A DNA stretch of 64,000 nt from VAZQ01 sp963756715. GTDB lineage: Bacteria; Pseudomonadota; Alphaproteobacteria; Rhizobiales; Xanthobacteraceae. Position numbers and translations under genes: made by a program. The notes beneath the pieces were generated by a model, which was not told the DNA's origin, made no database searches, and saw only the letters and a list, made by a program, of their open reading frames with translations. Position 1 is the stretch's first letter; each line of letters starts with the position of its first letter. Location: positions 1-64,000 of the forward strand of contig CAVWOV010000018.1 in assembly GCA_963756715.1 (NCBI GenBank). The letters run 5' to 3'. This document shows, one piece after another, positions 1-9,964 of this stretch.

Positions 1-1133
1 CAACCACGGTTTCGGCCGCCGGAAACGGAACCAAATTCAGCGAATACGGCCGATCGTACAAGTCCCTTTGCAAGGATCGGAAGGTGATTGCCCAGACGTG
101 TGACTTGAAAGCAACGCGATTCGCCTGGCCTTCATACCTGCCTGCCGCTCTGCGGCATGAACAGCTCAGACGCGAACCGCAACATCGATCCGTATCGCTC
201 TCCATCAAATCGCATCAACACCATCTGAAAACTGCTACCCGATTGTCAGGGCCTGCTCTAAATTTCGGTGGGGCACGAGCGGCGTCGCATCGGAGCGTGG
301 TGGCCTGTGTCATCTCGCGGACGAAGACGACAACGATTTAAACCCACCTACGATCAAGTCGTCGTGCACGTCGGTCATTAGACGCGTTGACGCATAACAG
401 TCCTTCACAATCGAGCGCTTGCATCGTGCGCCGCACTTTTGCCGCGAACTGCACAGCCGCTCGCAGAACAAATCGGCGATCGCTCACGTTCCAAACATTA
501 GAAATCTTCCAAGCTCAACAGATCTGCGTCATCAGCGCATAAGAAATATTGCACTTAATGGTTGCGCGCGACATTCGGTCTCACGAACGCACCGCGTCAT
601 GCTCGCGCGCGATCGCGTTTCGTTACACAGCGTTCATTTGTGATCAAGCAACTGCGCACATCAACAATCGCAATGGGTAACGCGCTAATGCTTTCCGGCA
701 AGACAGGCGCACTTCGCATCACCCCGCACGCAAAATAAATATCGCATCAACCCGCATCGGTAGCACCCGCGAACAAATCATAGTGGCTCTCGCGCGACAA
801 TCGGCCTCATACGCGATGATCCGAGCGCAACGTGCGCAAGCACATGGTCTTGTGTTGTGCGCAGTCAGATGAAACGCGCGCATCCGCGAATTGCGATCAT
901 GAATTGTATGTGTACCAACGTTCGCACGCGATGTCGGCATGATCGCAACGCTTCTCGTCCTACTTCGACGCGTAGCAATCAAAAAAGCGTGAGTGAAAGC
1001 TCAAAAAGTTGCCATCAAAGCACACCGACTTCGCGAGTACGAAATTTTCAGAAATCTTAATTTGTCAGGCGCAAGATTGACGAATAGCTCCACCGGTCAC
1101 GCGAGGGGCGTGAACAATAAGGGGAGTCAAACA
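1..1133. other. Long stretch without a convincing gene
   Basis: Short reading frames exist on both strands, but none has a ribosome site, signal peptide or recognisable motif, and their amino-acid make-up (rich in Arg, His, Ser, Thr) is that of random translation. Base composition is visibly less G+C-rich than the genes further right, with many CGCG and GATC-like words. It may be a long upstream region of the outer-membrane gene at 1134 or decayed DNA. I see no RNA gene or repeat in it. Confidence 0.5.
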
Positions 1134-1874
1134 ATGCGTCGTTCAGTATCCATGCTTCTTGCGAGTGCCGCCATCGCCGCGCTGTCGCTGTCCGCCGCGA
1201 ACGCAGCCGACATGGCGGTGAAGTACCGTGCGGCCCCGCCACCGGTCTGGTCTTGGACCGGCTTCTATATTGGCGCGCATGTGGGCGGGATTGGGGCACG
1301 TCGAAGCTGGAAATTTCCGTGCGGTCGCTTTGCGCTTAACGGCTTCACCCTTCCGTGCATCGCAGTCGTTCAACGGTTTCATCGGCGGCGGCCAGATCGG
1401 ATATAATTGGCAGACGGGCATCGTCGTGTTCGGCGTCGAGGGCGAGACCAGCGCCACGAACGCCAAGGGTACTGGACCTTGCGTGGTCGGCATTCTGCCT
1501 GCAAGACCGAGAAGAACTGGATGAGCACCATCACCGGCCGCCTCGGCCTTACCGCCGACAAGGCTCTTGACTACGTCAAGGGCGGCGCCGCCTGGTGCAA
1601 ACTTCAAGTCGAGCGCTCAATCTTGGGCATCGAGCTCGCCAGCAACGACAGACAAGGGTCGGTGGGGAACGACGATCGGGACTGGCGTCGAGTACGCCTT
1701 CGCCAGCAACTGGTCGGCGAAGGTTGAATACAACTATCGTCAACTTCAGCAAGCACACCGAGACGTTCGAACACGATCATTGCGGCGCCGATCAATATCG
1801 ACCTGACCGAGAACGTTCACGCGATCAAGTTCGGCATCAACTACCGCTTCGGGGGCGTTTCCGCGTACTACTGA
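1134..1874 (+). pseudogene. Outer-membrane beta-barrel protein (Omp25/RopB-like), broken by frameshifts
   Basis: The start ATG follows a GGGGAG ribosome site by about 8 bases. The N-terminus is a clear signal peptide (MRRSVSMLLASAAIAALSLS, then AANAAD cleavage region), followed by WSWTGFYIGAHVGG, the hallmark opening of the rhizobial Omp25/RopB porin-like family. Family sequence then continues in other frames: FIGGGQIGYNWQTG and FGVEGE near 1380-1445, ITGRLGL near 1530, GVEYAFASNWSAKVEYNY near 1690-1737, and the typical C-terminus INYRFGG ending SAYY before the stop. At least four frame changes are needed. Total length fits a family member of about 245 residues. Given the many single-base indels elsewhere, sequence errors are as likely as true decay. 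Confidence 0.7.
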
Positions 1875-2016
1875 GCGATCGACTATCCTCGACCTCCAGT
1901 CGACTGGGGCTGCATCGGTAACGATGCAGCCCCTTTTCGAGACAATGACTTTTGCGTCGGCGCGTGCGTTACGCGCCTGCAGGCATTTGAGCATCGAGCG
2001 ATCGGTTGAGGCGCGC

Positions 2017-3258
2017 CTACGCCAGCACGTTCGCGTTGGTGAGGAAACCCCAGACGTCGACCACCGGCTTGCCGGCAAGATCGAGGTCGCGGTACGCCCG
2101 ATGCGGCGCGCACAGAATCAGCAGATCGCTATCAGCGACCACGCGGTCGAGCGGCAGCAGATCGGGGTCGCTGGTCACGAACGGATCCGTCGTCAGCACG
2201 GCCTGAGTGTGGTTCGACAGCGCCTTCTTGAACTTGTAGCTCAGTGACGCGCGGGTATCGTCGACCTCGGCCTTGAACGCCATGCCGAGCAGTCCGACCG
2301 TCGCCCTGCCGAGATCGAACCGGCGGCTGAGGTCGTCGACGATATGCAGCACCAGCCCCTCGTTCACCAGCATTGCCGCGTTACCGAGGCTGAACTGGTT
2401 CTGCGCGAAGGCCGCAAGCTGCATGGTATCCTTGAACAGACAGGGGCCGGCGGCCAGCCCCGGTGTCGGAATGCTGCGGGCACGAGGATAATTGTGCTTC
2501 ATCGCGTCGAGGACGCGCCGATAGTCCACACCGGCAGATTTCGCGATGAGGTAGAACTGATTCGCGGCCGCGAATTCGATATAGCGATAGGCGTTATTGA
2601 ACAGCTTGGCGAACTCCGCCTCGCGCGGCGTCACGACGACAAGCTCAGGCGCGATCGCGGAAAACAGCTTTGATGCCTCTTGCTCCGCCTCCGGCGACGT
2701 GCCGCTGACGATCTGCGGCATCTCCTTCAGTTCGCGGATGCCGTTGCCCTGCACCACGCGCTCGGGACAAAACGCGATCTTGAGCGTGCGGCCCTTGCGC
2801 TTGACATAGCCATCGACCCAGTCGGTCGTGCCGGGAAACACCGTCGAGCGCAGCACCAGGAGCTGGCCATCGACAAGATGCGGCAGGAGATCGTCGATGC
2901 AATCCTGCACGACCTCGCGGGTCGGATTGAGGAACTCGTCGATCGGCGTGCCGATGGTGATGATGACGGGCCCGCGCGTGGAGATTCCCGCCGGCGCATC
3001 GCTGAATACCAGGCGCTGTTGCCGCAACGCTTGCGCGAGCACCGCCTCGCCACCGTCCTCGATGAACGGCAGCCTGCCCGACTTGAGCGTCTCGAGCACA
3101 TCGCGATTAATGTCGTTGACGTTGACGCAGAAACCGGCCTCGGCGAATGCCAGCACCAGCGGAATGCCGACGTGGCCGCCGCCGCCGACTACCGTGAGGT
3201 CCGCACTCTGCGGCGTTAGTTCCGCCGCGGCGGTTCGATCAGAGCCGGCAAAATTCAC
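2017..3258 (-). CDS. Nucleotide-sugar (UDP-glucose/UDP-ManNAc type) dehydrogenase
   Basis: Oxidises the C6 hydroxyl of a UDP- or GDP-sugar to a uronic acid in two NAD-dependent steps, for capsule or O-antigen precursors. The Rossmann start LTVVGGGGHVGIPLVLAFAEAGF is near residue 20, PVIITIGTP and STVFPGTT follow, and the active-site region reads GPCLFKDT near the middle, with the Cys placed as in GGSCFPKDT of UDP-glucose dehydrogenases. The open frame extends to 3339, but a GTG at 3258 (VNFAGSD) is a more natural start. It is the last gene of a minus-strand sugar cluster. The substrate cannot be told from sequence. Confidence 0.85.
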   Translation of the reverse strand: MNFAGSDRTAAAELTPQSADLTVVGGGGHVGIPLVLAFAEAGFCVNVNDINRDVLETLKSGRLPFIEDGGEAVLAQALRQQRLVFSDAPAGISTRGPVIITIGTPIDEFLNPTREVVQDCIDDLLPHLVDGQLLVLRSTVFPGTTDWVDGYVKRKGRTLKIAFCPERVVQGNGIRELKEMPQIVSGTSPEAEQEASKLFSAIAPELVVVTPREAEFAKLFNNAYRYIEFAAANQFYLIAKSAGVDYRRVLDAMKHNYPRARSIPTPGLAAGPCLFKDTMQLAAFAQNQFSLGNAAMLVNEGLVLHIVDDLSRRFDLGRATVGLLGMAFKAEVDDTRASLSYKFKKALSNHTQAVLTTDPFVTSDPDLLPLDRVVADSDLLILCAPHRAYRDLDLAGKPVVDVWGFLTNANVLA

Positions 3259-3372
3259 GCATACACTCCAGGATTCGCACTCCAGGACTCGCCAAAACGC
3301 CACGCACAAGCGGAACCTCTGATAGCCCAATCCCCACAATATGCCAATGACACCGGCCTCGTCCGAACGACG

Positions 3373-4669
3373 CTAAAGCTCGCGTGGAACCGGCAGCGGC
3401 GTCACCAGCTTGCCGCGGTAGCCTTTGGCGCGCAGCTTGGGCGCGAGTTCGTCGGCGATATGCCAGGAAAAGATGATCGCGACCTCGGGCTGGTCCGTGA
3501 ACAACCGGCTCTCCTCGACCACCGGAATAGCCGTTCCCGGCATGCATTTGCCGATCTTGAGCGAGCCCGCGATCTCGCAGACGTAGTCGATGATGCCGTC
3601 ATCGAGCCCGACATAGTTGAACAATGTCGACGCGCGTGACGGCGCGCTGATGCCGCAGATGCGCAGGCCCTTCTCCTTGTAGTCGCGGATGAGCGAGAGC
3701 AGCCGCAGCTTGGAGAGCAGCACGTCGTTGCGGAACGTCTTGAGCCGCGCGCGCATCGCATCGCCATGCGGCTCCGCCGCGAGCATCGTCTCAACGCTGC
3801 CATTCACCGGCATCACGCCCTTGCGCGCTGCGTAGACGCGAATCGAACCGCCGTGCGACGGGATCGGCCGGGCGTGAAATACCTCCAGCCCGTGCATCTC
3901 CAGCAGATGCGAGAGGCTCGCGAGCGAATAATAGCGCAGATGCTCGTGATAGACGGTGTCGTACTGGAAGGTATCGAGCAGCCCGATCAGATAGTGCGAC
4001 TCGGAGATGAACACCCCGTTTGGCGCGAGCAGGTCGAGAATGCCTTCGACGATCGCGTGCACATCCTCGATATGGGCAAAGCAGTTTGCCGCCGTCACCA
4101 CGCGCGCCGGCCCGTGCTCCCGCTCTAACCTCCGCCGCCACGGCCGGCGTGAAGTAGCGGATCAGCGTCGGGATGCCGCGGCCGGCGGCGATCTTGCCGA
4201 CTTCGGTCGGCTCGATGCCGAGCACGCGGTAGCCGGCTTTCTGGAAGTTCGACAACAGCGTGCCGTCATTCGAGCCGATATCGATGACGAGGTCATCAGG
4301 CGTGAGCTTGAGCAGCGCACCGGATTCGGCGCAGAGATCGGCGAAATTGTCGCGCAGCAGCTTGGTGGTGCCGCTGGTGTAGGGATATTCCGGCGGGAAG
4401 ATGATGACGGGATCGACCGCGAGCCCAAGCTGCACCAGTTCGCACTTGGCGCAATAGAGCAGGTCGGTCGGGAACCACGGCTGCTGCCGCGGCACCTGTC
4501 CGATCGGCACCATCTGGTTGACCGGCGGCATGTAGCCGAGCGACAGCACGGTCTCCAACGGCGCGTGTCCGCAAATCTGGCAGCACTCAATCGGAACGCT
4601 CGCTCCGGTGCCCGCGGCACGCGCGACTTTCTCTGGATACAATGCGATCTCCTTGTCCGCTGAAGGCAA
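3373..4669 (-). CDS. Zinc-ribbon SAM-dependent sugar C-methyltransferase (one-base insertion)
   Basis: The N-terminus carries a CxxC...CxxC zinc ribbon (CCQICG near residue 29, YCAKC near 73). The SAM-binding core follows (DDLVIDIGSNDGTLL, near 125), then the C-terminal C-methyltransferase domain (ESHYLIGLLDTFQYDTVYHEHLRYY and GISAPSRASTLFNY), the order seen in NovU/TylC3-type deoxysugar C-methyltransferases. The frame breaks at 4127-4128: removing one A of a doubled A on the plus strand changes the minus reading from VRAGAR to VEREHGPARVVTAANCF, a typical family segment, giving about 431 residues. The start is 2 bp from the epimerase stop, so the two are co-transcribed. An assembly error is more likely than a broken gene. 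Confidence 0.82.
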
Positions 4670-4671
4670 CC

Positions 4672-5634
4672 TCAGGCCGCCGGCGCCTCGCGCTCATGGT
4701 CCCAGTACCATTTGAGTGACGGTGGCAGCCCGTCGTCGAGCCGCACCCGCGGCCTGTAACCGAGGGCGGCAAGTTTCGAAATATCGGGGCAGCGGCGCGG
4801 CGTGCTGCCGGCGAGGACCGGCGACGTTTCGAGTACGATCTCACGGCCCGCGATTGCCGCCATTCGCTTGGCTAGGTCGGCGATGCTGATCTCCTCCGTC
4901 GTGCCGATGTGGTAGATGCCGAGGTGTTCGCCCCTCTCACGCATCACCATGACGCCGGCGACGAGATCGTCGACGTGACAGAAGCTGCGAGTTTCGGCGC
5001 CGCCGCCTTGAATTGGAAACGGCAATGTTCCGGAAGGATGCGCATCGGCCGCGCGCTTGAGCCGTACCGCGAACTGCGGGATGACGTGCTCGAACCCCAT
5101 ATCGGGGCCGTAGACGTTGTGCGGGCGGAAGATCAGCACGCGGTCGAAATACTTGCGGCCGAAATTGATCGCCATCACCTCGCTGATGATCTTGCCGGCG
5201 CCGTAGGAGAGCCGCGGATTGTGTGGGTCGGGCACGACAAGCGGCGCGTCTTCCGCAGTCGGCACGTGCGGCGGCGACTGGTAGACTTCCGAACTCGACG
5301 CCAGCACCAAACGGCCGACCCCGTGGTGGCGACAGGCATCGATCACGTTGACCATGCCCTTCACGCCGACGTCGAGCACGAGTTCCGGCGCGCTATAAAA
5401 CGTCGCGGTGCCATTCACATAGGCGAGATGATGCACCTCGTCGATGCCACGCACCGCCGCATTGACCGCGGCTGCGTCGCGAATGTCGCCCCGCACGAAT
5501 TCGATATCCCCCTCGACATCAGCGAGCCGTCGCGGCGCGCCACGGGAATTATCGTCGAACACCCGAACCGACTCGCCCGCCCGCAGCAGCGCCTTCACCA
5601 GCGCGGAGCCGATGAAACCGGACCCTCCGGTCAC
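4672..5634 (-). CDS. NAD-dependent sugar epimerase/dehydratase (extended SDR)
   Basis: Begins almost directly with the NAD-binding motif TGGSGFIGSALV, then FDDNSRG (cofactor-binding region), DIRD, LAYVNGTATFYSAP, the catalytic SSSEVY stretch and YGAGK (Tyr and Lys of the SDR active site, near residues 144-148), and RPHNVYGPDMG. The GTG start at 5634 leaves no residues before the Rossmann strand, which is unusual. One base fewer near 5637-5641 would extend it to start MSARHILVTGG. It belongs to the minus-strand sugar cluster and likely acts on the same nucleotide sugar as its neighbours. Confidence 0.85.
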   Translation of the reverse strand: MTGGSGFIGSALVKALLRAGESVRVFDDNSRGAPRRLADVEGDIEFVRGDIRDAAAVNAAVRGIDEVHHLAYVNGTATFYSAPELVLDVGVKGMVNVIDACRHHGVGRLVLASSSEVYQSPPHVPTAEDAPLVVPDPHNPRLSYGAGKIISEVMAINFGRKYFDRVLIFRPHNVYGPDMGFEHVIPQFAVRLKRAADAHPSGTLPFPIQGGGAETRSFCHVDDLVAGVMVMRERGEHLGIYHIGTTEEISIADLAKRMAAIAGREIVLETSPVLAGSTPRRCPDISKLAALGYRPRVRLDDGLPPSLKWYWDHEREAPAA

Positions 5635-6712
5635 TAGAGATGTGCCGCGCGCTCACCGTCCGCCCTCCCCGCCCGCCTGCCGTCTCGATCCAGCGTCCGG
5701 TGGCATGTGCCCGACGCGCGGCGTCGATCAAGACCTGCACGCGATGGCCTTCGGCAAGACCAGGTGACGCGGTCCCGCCGCCTTCGCAAGCATCAAGAAA
5801 ACGGCTGACCAACCGCGCCACCGGCGCAATACGGGAATCGCCCGTTTGGTCGACATCCTCCTCGCCGATTTCGACAGGCTGTAACACGCTGTCCGTGCGC
5901 CGGGCGTGACTGAGCTCGAAGCCTCGGAAATAGTCGGCTGTGCGATTAGCGAGCACGAGCGTGCCATCGTCGCCATAGAACTCGATGCGGTGGCCGGAGC
6001 CGAGAAAAGACGCACAACTCATCTGCAGGCTGCCGCCGGCACCCGATGCAAAGCCAAGCGCCAGCGTCATACTGCTCTCCCGATCGGCGGCGCCGGGCAA
6101 CGAAAATACCCGTCCGGTGAGGCCCGCGATCGGACCGCAAAACCATTCGAGATAATAGAGGCAATGGCTGACGAAGTTGCCGAGCAGCCCGCCGCCGCTA
6201 TTTTCGCCACTGGTCTTCCAGCTCTTGAGGCGCAAGCGCGTCGCTTGGTTCTCCACATTCCAGGTGACGACGACATGACGCAACACTCCGATCTCACCTC
6301 CCGCAAGCATCGCCTGAGCGCGCCGCCAGGTGGCAAGTTCCGGAAAATTGAAGTCGATCATGCCGGGACGGCCCGCCTTCTGCGCGCCATCAAGCACGGC
6401 CTGCGCGCCGGCAAGATCGGCGGCCAGCGGCTTTTCCACGAATACCGGCTTGCCACGCTCCAGCGCGCGCAGTGTGACCGCGGGCTGCAGATCCGGCGGA
6501 ACCGCGATGGCGACGGCATCGACCGACGGATCGTCGACCAGCGCTTTCCAGTCGCCTAGTCCCCGCGCGACATTCGCCTCGTGAGCGGCCGCAGCGGCGC
6601 GTACCGCATCGGTGCCGGCCAGCGCTACGACCTCGCAGCGCGGATCGCGCCGAAAGGCTGGCAGCAAAACGGACTTGCCGTAATTGCAGCCAACGATACC
6701 GATGCGGATCAC
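5549..6712 (-). CDS. Gfo/Idh/MocA-family NAD(P) oxidoreductase
   Basis: The N-terminal Rossmann fold reads RIGIVGCNYGKSVLLPAF, followed by VDAVAIAVPPDLQ and the family signature GKPVFVEKPLAADL, whose Lys is the catalytic residue. The C-terminal alpha/beta domain contains SGENSGGGLLGNFVSHCLYYLEWFCGP, with the usual GG.L...HYL pattern in changed form. A GTG at 6712 fits the family start better than the upstream ATG at 6742. The frame runs 86 bp into the epimerase gene, past the natural end near GRWIE, so the stop may be displaced by an indel. First gene of the sugar cluster. Confidence 0.8.
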   Translation of the reverse strand: MIRIGIVGCNYGKSVLLPAFRRDPRCEVVALAGTDAVRAAAAAHEANVARGLGDWKALVDDPSVDAVAIAVPPDLQPAVTLRALERGKPVFVEKPLAADLAGAQAVLDGAQKAGRPGMIDFNFPELATWRRAQAMLAGGEIGVLRHVVVTWNVENQATRLRLKSWKTSGENSGGGLLGNFVSHCLYYLEWFCGPIAGLTGRVFSLPGAADRESSMTLALGFASGAGGSLQMSCASFLGSGHRIEFYGDDGTLVLANRTADYFRGFELSHARRTDSVLQPVEIGEEDVDQTGDSRIAPVARLVSRFLDACEGGGTASPGLAEGHRVQVLIDAARRAHATGRWIETAGGRGGRTVSARHISSDRRVRFHRLRAGEGAAAGGRVGSGVRR

Positions 6713-6935
6713 CGCGGACGCCTCCGCGTCCGCAGGCAGCATTCCGCCCTTGGCCTCGCTGTGTTCAATTGCATCCCGACCTCATCCATCGTCGGCAGAT
6801 ACCACATCGGGGCGCGGAACAGAAAATTTCGGCACCCGGCCGCCGGGCCCATACCAACCGAGCGAAAATGCGCTAGGCTTGCGATCTGGCCGCAACCGAA
6901 TAATGCGGCCGTCAACAATCAGGGAGGCTTTCATC

Positions 6936-7427
6936 ATGTCTGCGATGTTGTATCGGCTTGGCGGCGTTGGCTTGGCCTGCGTGCTGGTTTCGTCCGCAAA
7001 TGCGCAATTGCTTACCCGCAAGGATCTGCCGGCAAACCTGGCGATGACGATCGCCGAAACCACGATGGCGACCTGCAAAGCGAACGGCTACCAGGTGTCC
7101 GTGACGGTCGTCGGCCGCAATGGAGAGGTCATTCTGCAGGTGCGGGGCGATAATACCGGGCCGCACACCATGGAGAACAGCTTCCGCAAGGCCTACACCG
7201 CGCGCACTTTCCGCATCCCTTCAGGCGCCATGGATGAACGGATCAAAAAAGACCCGACGCTGAGCCTGCAATATCTCGCCGGCTTCACCAGCGGACGCGG
7301 CGCCCTGCCGATCAAGGTCGGCGACGACGTGATCGCCGCGGTTGGTGCCTCCGGAGCCCCGGGCGGCGAGAAGGACGAAGCCTGCGTCAAGGCCGGTCTC
7401 GACAAGGTCGCCGACCAGCTCAAGTAG
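6936..7427 (+). CDS. Secreted heme-binding protein, GlcG/HbpS (DUF336) family
   Basis: The start ATG lies 9 bp after AGGGAGG. A signal peptide (LGGVGLACVLVSSANAQ) is followed by the GlcG/HbpS fold: LAMTIAETTMATCKANGYQVSVTVVGRNGEVILQVRGD, then NSFRKAYTARTF, and VIAAVGASGAPGGEKDEACVKAGLDKV at the C-terminus. HbpS relatives bind heme or sense redox state outside the cell; others are uncharacterised parts of glycolate loci. The exported form and the adjacent periplasmic binding protein suggest envelope location. A second, unsignalled member lies in the pqq cluster at 62860. Confidence 0.8.
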   Translation: MSAMLYRLGGVGLACVLVSSANAQLLTRKDLPANLAMTIAETTMATCKANGYQVSVTVVGRNGEVILQVRGDNTGPHTMENSFRKAYTARTFRIPSGAMDERIKKDPTLSLQYLAGFTSGRGALPIKVGDDVIAAVGASGAPGGEKDEACVKAGLDKVADQLK

Positions 7428-7472
7428 CCCTGCTCAACGCCGCTCTGCTCATAAGAAACAAGAGGAAACGTC

Positions 7473-8477
7473 ATGACGTGGCTTTTTCGCGCGCGGCCAA
7501 GCCTTGCCGCGCCCATCGTCGTTGCATGCACATTACTCTGGGCGTTCAACGCCAACGCCCAGAGTTATCCCGACCGCCCGATCCGGGTGATCGTGCCGAT
7601 CGCCGCCGGCAGCGTGACCGACGTGATCATGCGCGCGACTGCCGCCGAGCTCGCGCCACGCCTCGGGCAATCCTTCGTGATCGAAAACAGGGGCGGCGCG
7701 AGCGGCATTCCGGCCGCGCAGGCCTGCACGCAGGCGGCGCCGGACGGCTACACGATCTGTCTCGTCAACCACAACACGATGTCGATCAATCCGCTGATAT
7801 TCAACAAGCTGCCGTACGACGCGGAGAAGGATTTCGCGCTCATCACCAATCTCTACCTGCTGGTGGAAGCGCTGTTCGTGTCGAGCTCGCTCAATGTGAG
7901 CACCGCAGCCGAGCTCAAGACCTATGCGCAATCGCATCCGGCCGCGCTCAACTACGGCACGCTCGGACCAGGCTCCAACCCCGAGCTGTTCCTCAAGTGG
8001 ATGAATCAGGGTTGGAACGTCAACATCGTCGGTATCCCCTATCGCGGCGGCGGACCGATCGCGCAGGCGCTGGTCGCCGGCGAGTTGCAGATCGCCAAGA
8101 TGGGGCTCGGCAATTTCCTCGGCCTTATCTCGACCGGGAAGATCAAACCCCTTGCCATCGCCGCGGCACGCCGCTCGAAACTCGTGCCGGACGTGCCGAC
8201 CCTTGCCGAGGCGGGGATCGATTTTCCGCCGTTCGGCTGGTGGGGCCTCGCCGCGCCAAAAGGCACCCCGCAGGCGGTCGTGGACCGGCTCAACGCCGAA
8301 TTCGTGAAGCTCTATCGCGAGCCGAAATTCGTCGAGTACCTGGAAAAGCAAGCTGTGCTGCCGGCGGCGGGCACGACGGCGGAATTCGCCGCGTTCCTCA
8401 AGAAGGACCGCAAGGATGCCGAGTTCCTGATCAAGATCGCGAACAAGCCGCCGGAAGACTACAAACCAAAACCGTGA
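7473..8477 (+). CDS. Bug/TctC-family tripartite tricarboxylate transporter substrate-binding protein
   Basis: 334 residues with a signal peptide ending ANAQ and the Bug opening SYPDRPIRVIVPIAAGSVTDVIMR. The anion-binding loops follow as ENRGGASG, APDGYTICLVNHNT and YRGGGPIAQALVAGELQ, and VPDVPTLAEAGID is the usual late motif. It binds a carboxylate-type ligand in the periplasm. The membrane partners TctA/TctB are absent here, as is common for this over-expanded family. A GAGGAA ribosome site precedes the ATG. The ligand is unknown. Confidence 0.9.
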   Translation: MTWLFRARPSLAAPIVVACTLLWAFNANAQSYPDRPIRVIVPIAAGSVTDVIMRATAAELAPRLGQSFVIENRGGASGIPAAQACTQAAPDGYTICLVNHNTMSINPLIFNKLPYDAEKDFALITNLYLLVEALFVSSSLNVSTAAELKTYAQSHPAALNYGTLGPGSNPELFLKWMNQGWNVNIVGIPYRGGGPIAQALVAGELQIAKMGLGNFLGLISTGKIKPLAIAAARRSKLVPDVPTLAEAGIDFPPFGWWGLAAPKGTPQAVVDRLNAEFVKLYREPKFVEYLEKQAVLPAAGTTAEFAAFLKKDRKDAEFLIKIANKPPEDYKPKP

Positions 8478-8505
8478 CGACAAGCGGCCGGTTCGTGCAC
8501 GTCGC

Positions 8506-9750
8506 TCACGCGGGCGCAGTACGACGGCCCGGCCGCATCAGCAGCCACAAGACGATCGACGCATTGAGCAGGTTCCAGGCGAGGCCATTGAGGAAGGCCG
8601 CCTGGTAGGAGCCGGTAAAATCGAAGATCACGCCGCTCATCCAACCGCCGAATGCCATCCCGAACAGGGTCGCCATCAGCACGATGCCGACCCGCACGCC
8701 CACCTCCTGCGGCGGGAAGTATTGCCGCACGATGATCGCATACATCGGCACGATACCGCCCTGGAACAGTCCGAACAGCGCGGAGATCACATAAAGCGAG
8801 ATCAGCCCGTCGAAGAAAATGTAGAGCAACAGTGCCAGGCCCTGCAGCACCGATCCAATCAGCAGCGTCGCCACGCCGCCGATACGATCCGCCACGAAGC
8901 CCGATGAGACCCGGCTCACGATGCCAAAGGCGAGCATCAGCGCCAGCATCTCGGCACCGCGCGCGACGCCGTAGCCGAGGTCGCCGCAATAGGCGACGAT
9001 ATGGACCTGGGGCATCGCCATCGCCACGCAGCATGCAAGACCGGCGAGACACAAAAGCGCCATCAGCGCGTTCGGTGAAATGCCGAGCGCCGGTGGGGTG
9101 GCCTCCATCACGGCTCCGGCGGCGGCCTCCCCGAATGGCGCGCGGCGCCGCAGCACGGGCAGGAACGGCAGCATGGCGAAGACGCAGAATATCCCGACCG
9201 CGATATGCGTCGTGCGCCAGCCTTCGGCGGCGATTCCGTGCTGCAACAGCGGCGGCCAGATCGTACCTGCGAGATAGTTGCCGCTCGAGACGATCGCCAC
9301 CGCGATACCGCGCCAGCGCCGGAACCAGCGCGACATGTCGGCCATCAGCGGCCCGAACGTCGCCGATGCGCCAAGGCCAATGAAAATGTGCGCAAGCGCA
9401 AACAGCGTAAGACTGTGCGCGAGGCCGGCGGCGAGATAGCCGATGCACAGCGATGTCATCCCGCAGATGACCGGCGCCAGGATGCCGAACCGGTCCGACA
9501 GGCGGCCCATCACGACGCCGCCGACAGCAAATCCCATCATCGCCAGCGTAAAGGGCAGCGAAGCGTCCCCGCGTGCGACGCCGAAATCGGCCTGCACTGC
9601 CGGCAACGTGACCGGCATCGACCACATGCCGACACTGCCGATAGTGCCAAGCACAACCGCAACGGCCAAGCGCCGCCAGGCAATCGCGGAATCGACCGCG
9701 GTCGCGGTTGCAATCTCCGCGTGAGCCGAACGGGTTCGGGGTGCATCCAT
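8506..9750 (-). CDS. MFS transporter
   Basis: About 414 residues from the ATG at 9750 (an earlier in-frame start at 9888 adds only a basic tail). Twelve hydrophobic segments are visible. The MFS loop motif between helices 2 and 3 is GRLSDRFGILAPVICG, and the second half contains ADRIGGVATLLIGSVLQG in the equivalent loop. WWRGIAVAIVSSGNYLAGTIWPPLL-like sequence near the middle recalls oxalate/formate-type and monocarboxylate carriers, so an organic acid is a plausible substrate, but this is inference. Transcribed convergently with the Bug gene. Confidence 0.85.
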   Translation of the reverse strand: MDAPRTRSAHAEIATATAVDSAIAWRRLAVAVVLGTIGSVGMWSMPVTLPAVQADFGVARGDASLPFTLAMMGFAVGGVVMGRLSDRFGILAPVICGMTSLCIGYLAAGLAHSLTLFALAHIFIGLGASATFGPLMADMSRWFRRWRGIAVAIVSSGNYLAGTIWPPLLQHGIAAEGWRTTHIAVGIFCVFAMLPFLPVLRRRAPFGEAAAGAVMEATPPALGISPNALMALLCLAGLACCVAMAMPQVHIVAYCGDLGYGVARGAEMLALMLAFGIVSRVSSGFVADRIGGVATLLIGSVLQGLALLLYIFFDGLISLYVISALFGLFQGGIVPMYAIIVRQYFPPQEVGVRVGIVLMATLFGMAFGGWMSGVIFDFTGSYQAAFLNGLAWNLLNASIVLWLLMRPGRRTAPA

Positions 9751-9964
9751 GGCGCGCGGACATTCCTTGCTTGCCGGTCGCCGGTCAAGCTCGCGGTTGT
9801 GGCGACAGATGTCGCGAAAGATGGAACCGCGATCGCGCGAAGCAACCCAAACGCACTCTTGGCGCCGGGCTGACCGCAAGTAAATCAATCCTTAATTCAC
9901 CGTGGCTAAGCTCTGCTGCGCAGAATTCATCGGCCACAAAACTCATCGGCCACGAGATACCGGC

